Source: Desulfovibrio oxyclinae DSM 11498 (GTDB lineage Bacteria; Desulfobacterota; Desulfovibrionia; Desulfovibrionales; Desulfovibrionaceae). From it: a stretch of 22,217 bases of DNA. The DNA lies in assembly GCF_000375485.1 (NCBI RefSeq), contig NZ_AQXE01000001.1, positions 322,770-344,986 of the forward strand. Reading direction: 5' to 3'. The notes below the pieces were generated by a model. The model worked only from the letters and a program-made list of their open reading frames with translations. It made no database searches and was not told where the DNA came from. The position numbers were made by a program, and so were the translations under genes. This document shows, piece by piece, positions 6,990 through 12,838 of this stretch (positions are counted from its first letter, which is position 1; each line of letters begins with the position of its first letter).

Positions 6990-8357
6990 CTATCTGCGGC
7001 GAATCGGAAACCGTTGCGGCAGTTCGATCCCTGCTCGCTTTCGAACCGCGTCGGCTCGTTGCTGGGCCTCATTCAGCACGGCTTCTTCATCCATCGTCAG
7101 CACCTTGCGGTCGCGCATCACCCAGTTGCCGTCGCACATGACCGACTCCACGCAGCTGGAGCGCATGGCGTAGACGAGGTTGGCCACGGCGTCGTGCACG
7201 GGCATGGAACCGGGGTGGGAGTGCATGTCCACCATGATCAGGTCCGCAGCCTTGCCCGGCTCCAGCGAGCCGATGCCGTCTTCCCAGAGAGTGGCCCGTG
7301 CGCCGTTGACCGTGGCCATTTCCAGAACGGACTGAGCAGGCACCGCCGTGGGGTCAAGGGTGCGGCCCTTGTGGATCATGGCCGTCAGGTACATCTCGTC
7401 GAACATGTCCATGCGGTTGTTACAGGGCGCGCCGTCCGTGCCGATGGAAACGCAGATGCCGCGTTGCAGCATTTCCGGCACCGGAGCGAACCCCAGAACC
7501 TTCATGGCCGCGCCGGGGCAGTGGGAGACCTTCACGTCATGCAGGCGGAACAGGTCCATTTCCCTCGGTGTGATCCAGACGGTGTGCACGGCCAGCAGGT
7601 TGGGACCCAGCGCGCCGATGCGGCCAAGATGCTCCACCGTTGGCAGGCCACGGTCGGCCTTGGCGAAGTCGATCTCTTCCTTTACCTCGGCGACATGCAT
7701 GTGCATCCCGATGCCGCGTGCGTCCGCCAGCTCTCTGGACTTGAGGATGAGCTCATCAGAGTTGTTGAAAATGGTGCGCAGTCCGAGCCAGACCCGGATT
7801 CTGCCGTTTGCCGCGCCGTGCCAGCGGTCCATGTGTTCGACCTGTCGGGCGATGCAGTCGTCGGCGGATTCTTTTGTGTGCTCAGGTATGCCTTCGCCGC
7901 GGTCCATGGTGGAGCGGGCGAGGATGCCGCGGATTCCTGCCTGCTCCACGGCACGGCCCATGGTGTCCACGTGCTGGCCGCCCGGTTCGGCGAAGCAGGT
8001 CACGCCGGAACGGATCATTTCAAGACAACAGGCAAGCGAGGAGACGTGGTTGTCCTCGGCGGTGAGGCTACGTTCATAGGGCCAGGTACGCTCATGCAGC
8101 CACGTCAGCAGGTCCACGTCATCACCAAGCCCCCGGCCGAGCTGCTGGGAAAGGTGGACATGTGTGTTGATGAGCCCCGGCATAACCACCTTGCCGCCCG
8201 CGTCAATGATCTCGGCGTTTTCCGGAACGGAAGCCTCATCAACAAACCCGACGCTTTCAATGCGTCCGTCGCGTACAAGCACGCCGCCCGCTTCGAAAAT
8301 CTCCCGCTGACCGTTCATGGTTACAAGAAAGGCATTCTTTATATATGTCACCGACAT
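6990..8357 (-). CDS. Amidohydrolase of the MtaD/TrzA deaminase family (probable methylthioadenosine/S-adenosylhomocysteine deaminase)
   Basis: This 455-residue metal-dependent hydrolase has the layout of nucleoside deaminases that convert 5'-methylthioadenosine or S-adenosylhomocysteine to the inosyl forms. The ligand set is complete: H66 and H68 in NTHVHL, H221 and E224 in HMHVAE, H258 in AVHTVW and D308 in GTDGAP, the same H-H-H-E-H-D pattern as characterised MtaD enzymes. The flanking beta-sandwich halves (residues 1-58 and about 360-430, with the LEPGKAADL motif) are also present. The usual HxPxSN loop reads HCPGAAMK, so substrate preference may differ; related members act on other aminated rings such as triazines or guanine. 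ATG 8357 follows CGGAGA. It is monocistronic and divergent from the 85-residue Cys-rich gene. Confidence 0.88.
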   Translation of the reverse strand: MSVTYIKNAFLVTMNGQREIFEAGGVLVRDGRIESVGFVDEASVPENAEIIDAGGKVVMPGLINTHVHLSQQLGRGLGDDVDLLTWLHERTWPYERSLTAEDNHVSSLACCLEMIRSGVTCFAEPGGQHVDTMGRAVEQAGIRGILARSTMDRGEGIPEHTKESADDCIARQVEHMDRWHGAANGRIRVWLGLRTIFNNSDELILKSRELADARGIGMHMHVAEVKEEIDFAKADRGLPTVEHLGRIGALGPNLLAVHTVWITPREMDLFRLHDVKVSHCPGAAMKVLGFAPVPEMLQRGICVSIGTDGAPCNNRMDMFDEMYLTAMIHKGRTLDPTAVPAQSVLEMATVNGARATLWEDGIGSLEPGKAADLIMVDMHSHPGSMPVHDAVANLVYAMRSSCVESVMCDGNWVMRDRKVLTMDEEAVLNEAQQRADAVRKRAGIELPQRFPIRRR

Positions 8358-8531
8358 GATTTAATCTCCGTCATGGTAATCCGATTATTGTCGCCGGAGC
8401 TAGGTACGTCGTGTCGCGGAGTGATGTCAACGGCGGGCTCTCAGAGAGGGCTCGGGATAATAATGGCGTTCACGTGTCATGCGCTGTTGAACTGAATATT
8501 CCCGAAAAGTGTTTTGTTGACGGAGTGTTTT
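8358..8531. promoter_or_regulatory. Divergent promoter region between the amidohydrolase and Cys-rich genes
   Basis: These 174 bases must contain promoters for both genes. I see a direct repeat GGGCTC around a TCAGAGA spacer near 8435 and an A/T-rich stretch from about 8490 onward, but no pair of boxes I would defend. Confidence 0.35.
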
Positions 8532-8789
8532 ATGAAAAAACATAAAAAACCAAATAGTTGTCTGAACTGCGTCTTTTTCAGAAAGCGTTGCGTCCTCAGC
8601 CTTAGGCGACCCTGGAATCAAATTTCCTGTATGGAATTCCGACCCTACTGTCTGGACTGCGTCTACCCTCATTTTTTCTGCCACACCTGCCCCAATCGAA
8701 TCTCGCAAAAGCTCAGGCCCGGCCCCATCGGTATCGTGGATCATCGCCCGGATGAATACGTTTGCACCTGGTCCAAGGATTCACAATAG
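8532..8789 (+). CDS. Small cysteine-rich protein, function unknown
   Basis: This 85-residue, very basic protein carries nine cysteines: C10, C13, C20, C33, C40, C43, C50, C53 and C78. Three are CxxC pairs (CLNC, CLDC, CHTC), spaced as in tandem zinc-ribbon or iron-sulfur modules. Aromatic residues between the pairs and a charged MKKHKKP N-terminus suggest a folded metal-binding protein, perhaps nucleic-acid binding. The start is ATG 8532, six bases after GGAG (8522-8525); a TTG at 8514 would place that ribosome site inside the gene. The first codons are A/T-rich and use AAA/AAT/AGT codons unlike the neighbours, hinting at a different history. It is monocistronic. I do not recognise the family. 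Confidence 0.65.
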   Translation: MKKHKKPNSCLNCVFFRKRCVLSLRRPWNQISCMEFRPYCLDCVYPHFFCHTCPNRISQKLRPGPIGIVDHRPDEYVCTWSKDSQ

Positions 8790-8800
8790 GAATTTGCCTC

Positions 8801-8827
8801 TTAACATTGCGGCTGCGAGCGTATAGA
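8801..8827 (+). promoter_or_regulatory. Possible promoter for the UbiD-family gene
   Basis: TTAACA (8801-8806) and TATAGA (8822-8827) are separated by 15 bases. This is a plausible but short-spaced sigma-70 pair about 36 bases before the gene, in a gap with no other candidate. Confidence 0.3.
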
Positions 8828-8828
8828 T

Positions 8829-8854
8829 TGCCTGCCTGAACAAAAAGGCAGGTA
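8829..8854 (+). promoter_or_regulatory. Hairpin over the ribosome site of the UbiD-family gene
   Basis: A 9-bp stem (8829-8837 with 8846-8854, one G-U pair, loop GAACAAAA) contains the only Shine-Dalgarno-like sequence for the next gene, AGGCAGG at 8846-8852, in its right arm. If transcribed it should dampen translation initiation at ATG 8863. No T-run follows, so it is not a terminator. Confidence 0.45.
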
Positions 8855-8862
8855 CATTCAGC

Positions 8863-10701
8863 ATGGGATTTAAAAATACACGCGAATGCCTTGATGCTCT
8901 TGAGCGTCGAGGAGAGCTGGTGCGCATCGAAAAGGCCGTGGACCCGCACATCGAGGCGGGGGCCATTCAGCGCCGCGTTTTTCAGGCAGGCGGCCCGGCG
9001 CTGCTCTTCACCAACGTCAAGGGAACGCGCTTTCCCATGGCCGCGAACATCTTCGGTACGCGCGAGCGTATGCATTTCCTCTTCAGCGATACGCTGCGGA
9101 CCGTCGAACGGCTCATGCGGTTGAAGTTTGATCCAATGGCCGCGCTCAAGCGTCCGTGGGATTATCTCGGGGGCCCGCGTTCCGCATGGCATTCACTGCC
9201 CAAGCGAGTGAAAAACGGACCGGTCATGCGCAATGAATGCCGGGTGACCGAACTGCCCGAGTTGGTCTCATGGCCAATGGACGGCGGGGGATACGTCACT
9301 CTGCCGCAGGTCTACTCGGAAGACCCCACGAAGCCCGGCTTTTCCGGCTCCAACCTCGGCATGTACCGGGTGCAACTCACCGGAAACGACTATACCCCGG
9401 ACGAGGAAGTGGGCCTGCATTACCAGATCCATCGGGGCATAGGGCATCACCACGCCGAAGCCCTCAAGCGCGGCGAAAAGCTCAGGGTCAACGTCTTCGT
9501 GGGCGGCCCGCCGAGTATGACGCTGGCGGCGGTCATGCCCCTGCCAGAGGGTTTTCCGGAAATACTTTTTGCCGGAATGATGGGCGGGCATCGCATCCCC
9601 ATGGTCATGCGTCCGGACGGACTGCCGATTCCGGCCGAAGCAGACTTCTGCATCAGCGGCGTGGTGGAGACCGTGGAGAAGCCCGAAGGACCTTTCGGCG
9701 ATCACCTCGGCTACTACAGCCTGACGCATGACTTCCCGGTGCTGCGCGTGGAACACGTCTATCATCGTGACGATGCCATCTGGCCGTTTACCACCGTGGG
9801 CCGTCCCCCGCAGGAAGACACCATCTTCGGTGAGTTCATCCATGAGATGACGGGCGATCTGGTGTCCTCGGTGTTCGCCGGGGTGCACGAGGTCCACGCG
9901 GTGGACGCGGCTGGCGTGCATCCACTGCTGCTGGCCGTTGGTTCAGAACGGTACGTTCCGTATGCTGCGGAAAGGCAGCCGCAGGAGCTCATCACCAACG
10001 CGCTCTCGCTGCTGGGGACCACCCAGACCTCGCTCTCCAAATACGTGCTCATAGCCGCCAAGGAAGACAGCCCGGACGTCTCCGCGCATCATATCCCCGA
10101 GTTTTTCAGGCATCTGTTGGAGCGCGTTGATCTCGGGCGCGATTTCCATTTCATCACCCGCACGACCATCGATACGCTGGACTATTCGGGCATCAGCCTC
10201 AATCAGGGCTCCAAGGTCATCATGTCGGTGGCCGGACCGGTCCGCCGCGAACTCGGCACCGAGTTGCCTGCAGGGCTTGATCTGCCAAAAGGCTTTGGTG
10301 AGCCGAGGGTGTTCGCGCCGGGCATCATGGTGCTTCAGGGGCCGAACCACGACCGACCGCGCGACACGTCCGACCCGAGCTTCGATGCGCTGGGCGAGCA
10401 GCTGGAGCGCGTGGAGGGCATCGAGCGGTTCCCGTTCATCGTGGTGGCGGACGATGCGGAATTCACCGCCAGAAACTGGGACAACTTCCTCTGGGTGGCA
10501 TTCACCCGTTCCGACCCGGCCACGGACATGTACGGTGCGGGCAGCTTTATTCACTGCAAGCACTGGGGTGCGGAAAAGGCCGTGATCATTGACGCGCGCC
10601 TCAAGACATATCATGCTCCGCCGCTGGAACCGGTTCCGGAAGTGGAGCGAATGGTGGACGACCTCGGCGCGCCCGGCGGGCCGCTGCACGGCATAATCTA
10701 G
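8863..10701 (+). CDS. UbiD-family prenylated-FMN decarboxylase, probable menaquinone biosynthesis decarboxylase
   Basis: This 612-residue enzyme belongs to the UbiD family, which uses prenylated FMN to decarboxylate aromatic acids. It shows DPTKPG...NLGMYRVQL and YQIHRG (cofactor/metal region, about residues 155-195). The hallmark EGPFGDHLGYY at 275-285 follows, then VGRPPQEDTIFGE and ARNWDNFLWVAFTRSDP near the C-terminus. The length exceeds classical UbiD (about 490) and matches the long class linked to the futalosine menaquinone pathway (called MqnL in Streptomyces), which removes the naphthoate carboxyl group. Sulfate reducers use that pathway, so this role is most likely; UbiX/MqnM and MqnP partners are not in the window. 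ATG 8863 has a weak ribosome site buried in a hairpin. It is followed 8 bases later by a second gene on the same transcript. Confidence 0.85.
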   Translation: MGFKNTRECLDALERRGELVRIEKAVDPHIEAGAIQRRVFQAGGPALLFTNVKGTRFPMAANIFGTRERMHFLFSDTLRTVERLMRLKFDPMAALKRPWDYLGGPRSAWHSLPKRVKNGPVMRNECRVTELPELVSWPMDGGGYVTLPQVYSEDPTKPGFSGSNLGMYRVQLTGNDYTPDEEVGLHYQIHRGIGHHHAEALKRGEKLRVNVFVGGPPSMTLAAVMPLPEGFPEILFAGMMGGHRIPMVMRPDGLPIPAEADFCISGVVETVEKPEGPFGDHLGYYSLTHDFPVLRVEHVYHRDDAIWPFTTVGRPPQEDTIFGEFIHEMTGDLVSSVFAGVHEVHAVDAAGVHPLLLAVGSERYVPYAAERQPQELITNALSLLGTTQTSLSKYVLIAAKEDSPDVSAHHIPEFFRHLLERVDLGRDFHFITRTTIDTLDYSGISLNQGSKVIMSVAGPVRRELGTELPAGLDLPKGFGEPRVFAPGIMVLQGPNHDRPRDTSDPSFDALGEQLERVEGIERFPFIVVADDAEFTARNWDNFLWVAFTRSDPATDMYGAGSFIHCKHWGAEKAVIIDARLKTYHAPPLEPVPEVERMVDDLGAPGGPLHGII

Positions 10702-10709
10702 GAGAACCC

Positions 10710-11210
10710 ATGGACGAGAAAGTTATCGCATACCTGCGCGAGGGCGTCGCGCTGGACCTGTGTCAGAGCATCAAGGCCGCCAGAAAGATCAAGGATCAGA
10801 AGGTTTTTCGGCACACAATGCTCGACGAGAACGGCACCAGCGTTTTCGTGGGCTTCTTCCCGAAGGCGGAACTGGACGAGTTGCCCGATCTGGACCAATC
10901 CTTTCGGGACCGATTGAAGATTTTCAACGCCATCGGCGTGGTCACCGACGGTGAGACCCGGCTCGACATGTATGTACTGGGCAGCATGAACAAGCCGTTC
11001 ACCACGCTTCAGAGCCACAACGAGCTTATGAAGCAGCTGGACGACGGGCCGCTCTCGGCGTTCATGGAGCAGTACTTCGACGTACGCGGCGTGAACATCG
11101 ACTTCATGAACATGGAGTATGAGGAGTTCATGCAGGCCGTGGAAAAGGAAGTATTCGCCAACACGCCCATGTCCGAAATGTCCAAGCTTGAAGAGTTGTT
11201 CAAGAACTGA
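10710..11210 (+). CDS. Hypothetical protein cotranscribed with the UbiD-family decarboxylase
   Basis: This 166-residue, acidic, soluble protein is not recognised. It is probably alpha/beta: helical residues 1-30, a mixed centre with strand-like TSVFVGFF (44-51) and a helical C-terminus (120-165) rich in Glu, Met and Phe. There is one cysteine (C18), with no signal peptide and no membrane segment. AGGAGA overlapping the upstream stop is its ribosome site. It starts 8 bases after the decarboxylase and the pair is closed by a perfect terminator, so they are a two-gene operon. A link to menaquinone synthesis is suggested by position only. Confidence 0.8.
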   Translation: MDEKVIAYLREGVALDLCQSIKAARKIKDQKVFRHTMLDENGTSVFVGFFPKAELDELPDLDQSFRDRLKIFNAIGVVTDGETRLDMYVLGSMNKPFTTLQSHNELMKQLDDGPLSAFMEQYFDVRGVNIDFMNMEYEEFMQAVEKEVFANTPMSEMSKLEELFKN

Positions 11211-11230
11211 CAACGCTGATATTCGACACA

Positions 11231-11266
11231 AAAAGGGCCGCCCCGGAAATCGGGGCGGCCCTTTTT
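11231..11266. terminator. Perfect bidirectional intrinsic terminator
   Basis: An 11-bp perfect GC-rich stem (11235-11245 with 11251-11261, loop GAAAT) lies between AAAA and TTTTT. It serves the plus-strand pair ending at 11210 and the minus-strand gene whose stop is at 11286. Confidence 0.95.
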
Positions 11267-11285
11267 GGTTGTCGCAGAAGTGTTT

Positions 11286-11675
11286 CTACTGCCTCGTTTC
11301 CATCATCTTGTCGGCGACCATGTTCAGCATCGCCTCCTGTAGGCGGATGCTGATTTCGTTGCTCTTTTCGACATTTTCCACCAGCTCCCGCAGTTTGTCC
11401 ACGGTCTCCAACAGAGCGGTGAAGGTCATGTCCGTGGGCGTTCCCTGCTTCTTGCGGATCATTTCGAGGATGTTCTCCAGCTTGTGGGCCAGTGTCTCGA
11501 TGTTCTGCAGTTTCAGAAGGTTGGCGCCAGCCTTGATGGAGTGGGCGTCACGAAAAATGCCGTGAATGACCGTGTCGTCCAGTTTGCCCTGTTCAATGTT
11601 GAGCAGTCCGGACTCCACGGAGTTCAGGCGTTCTTCGGTCTCTTCTATGAAGACTTCCAGTACGGGGTCTCTCAT
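11286..11675 (-). CDS. Stand-alone Hpt (histidine phosphotransfer) protein
   Basis: This 129-residue all-helical protein is a single Hpt domain, which shuttles phosphoryl groups between response-regulator receivers or accepts them from a kinase. The phospho-accepting histidine is H45 in DAHSIKAGAN. The glycine normally following the lysine is an alanine here, a variant seen in CheA-P1-like Hpt proteins. The N-terminal FIEETEERL and following helices fit CheA P1. There is no kinase or receiver domain. Its start overlaps the upstream CheV gene by 4 bases (ATGA), implying coupled translation and a shared pathway. It could relay phosphate to or from the CheV receiver; that partnership is inference. 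Confidence 0.88.
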   Translation of the reverse strand: MRDPVLEVFIEETEERLNSVESGLLNIEQGKLDDTVIHGIFRDAHSIKAGANLLKLQNIETLAHKLENILEMIRKKQGTPTDMTFTALLETVDKLRELVENVEKSNEISIRLQEAMLNMVADKMMETRQ

Positions 11676-12622
11676 TCGGTATGTCCTTCGATGAGCTGAA
11701 TTGCCTTTTCGGCTATGCGGTTCAGTTCCGGTTTGGAAATCTGATGGTCGGCGCCGACCGAGTCGCCCTTGTGCCGGAGTTCGTCGGTGATGATGGAAGA
11801 ATAGAGGATCACCGGAAGCTTACCCAGCACCGGGTCCTGTTTGATGTTCTTGGTCAGGGTGAAGCCATCCATGAGCGGCATCTCGATGTCTGAAATGACC
11901 ACGTCCACGAAGTCGGTGATGTCCCTGTCTTCTTCCTCGGCGACTCTCTTGAGTTCCAACAGGGCCTTGAGCGCCTCTTCCCCGTTGTTGAGGATGCGAT
12001 GCCGGAAGTTTGCGGCCTTGAGGTTCGCGTCCACCATCATGCGGATTGTTGCCGAGTCGTCGCAGACTACCGCCTTGTACTCCCTCTCCGCTACCGCCAC
12101 GTTATCAGTGTCGTGATCCTCGAATTCCGAAAGAATGGTTTCGAGGTCGAGCAACTGGATGAACCGGTCCTCTTTGTCAACCAGTCCCACGATGGCATCG
12201 GTGCTTTTGGCGATGACGCCGCTTGGCGGAATGACTTCCCGCCAGCCCACGCGATGGATTTCGGTAACGCCCGAGACGAGGAATCCGGTCACGGACTGGC
12301 TGAACTCCGTGACGATGACGATATCGCGTTCGGTCTTGGGCATGTCGATTTCGAGCCAGACGCTCAGGTCCAGCACGGCCAGAATCACTTCGCGCAGCGG
12401 GATGGTGCCAAGAAAGGACGGGTGAGGCGCGGATTCCGGCGGTTCGAGATTCGGTGTCTCGATGACCTGCATGACCTTGGCCACGTTGATGCCGAAGTGA
12501 TGCCGTACGGGTTGTTCACCCTCGGGCGCACTCTCCTCAATGTAGAATTCAAGGAGTTCGAGTTCGTTGGTTCCCGTTTCAAGGAGTATCCCCGTATCGA
12601 TGGGGGAGTCGGCTTTTTTCAT
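11672..12622 (-). CDS. cheV: CheV-type chemotaxis protein (CheW domain plus receiver)
   Basis: This 316-residue cytoplasmic coupling protein links chemoreceptors to CheA. The N-terminal CheW-like domain spans about residues 20-168 (FGINVAKVMQVIE, FLGTIPLREVILAVLDL, ILLDLE-like end at 156-163). A receiver domain occupies about residues 182-312. The receiver active site is complete: acidic pair D188-D189, phospho-acceptor D245 in ISDIEMPLMDG, S275 and K297. Phosphorylation is expected to tune receptor coupling during adaptation. The start ATG 12622 is preceded by AGAGGACC. The Hpt gene follows with a 4-base overlap. No other chemotaxis gene is in the window, so this is an orphan pair rather than a main che operon. 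Confidence 0.93.
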   Translation of the reverse strand: MKKADSPIDTGILLETGTNELELLEFYIEESAPEGEQPVRHHFGINVAKVMQVIETPNLEPPESAPHPSFLGTIPLREVILAVLDLSVWLEIDMPKTERDIVIVTEFSQSVTGFLVSGVTEIHRVGWREVIPPSGVIAKSTDAIVGLVDKEDRFIQLLDLETILSEFEDHDTDNVAVAEREYKAVVCDDSATIRMMVDANLKAANFRHRILNNGEEALKALLELKRVAEEEDRDITDFVDVVISDIEMPLMDGFTLTKNIKQDPVLGKLPVILYSSIITDELRHKGDSVGADHQISKPELNRIAEKAIQLIEGHTE

Positions 12623-12838
12623 CTAGAGGTCCTCTGGCTGCGCGGTTTCGTGTTCGCTGCGTGTCCCGGTTTTTTCGAGTATTGGTTCCGCAGGTTCGAA
12701 AATCAAGTGAATAATTCATGAATCACCCATTCTTGTGAATGATTTTTTCATAAAACCTTGACCTTGTTCCCTGAGCCATGCACTAGGGGTAATAGGGAAA
12801 GGTCCTTTTTTCGTTTTTTTTAGAAATTGGAGCCCAAA
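12623..12838. promoter_or_regulatory. Divergent promoter region between cheV and the glutamate dehydrogenase gene
   Basis: This 216-base gap includes an A/T-rich centre. A perfect 10-base palindrome ATTCATGAAT lies at 12714-12723, and GTGA (12707-12710) and TCAC (12723-12726) flank it. The next TCAC...GTGA pair (12723-12736) repeats the theme, so two overlapping dyads are seen, plausible as an operator. TTGACC at 12758-12763 could be a -35 box for the GDH gene, but the matching -10 is unclear. A T-rich tract (12807-12820) precedes the ribosome site. Confidence 0.4.

Noticed and set aside
6987..8495. 502-residue plus-strand frame over the amidohydrolase gene
   Set aside because: It is the shadow of the well-supported minus-strand amidohydrolase with its complete metal ligand set; the plus-strand product has no recognisable motif.
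5786..11266. Three similar GGCCGC terminator stems as a dispersed repeat family
   Set aside because: Terminators at 5786, 6951 and 11231 share GC-rich stems only because strong intrinsic terminators in this base composition look alike; the loops and flanks differ.
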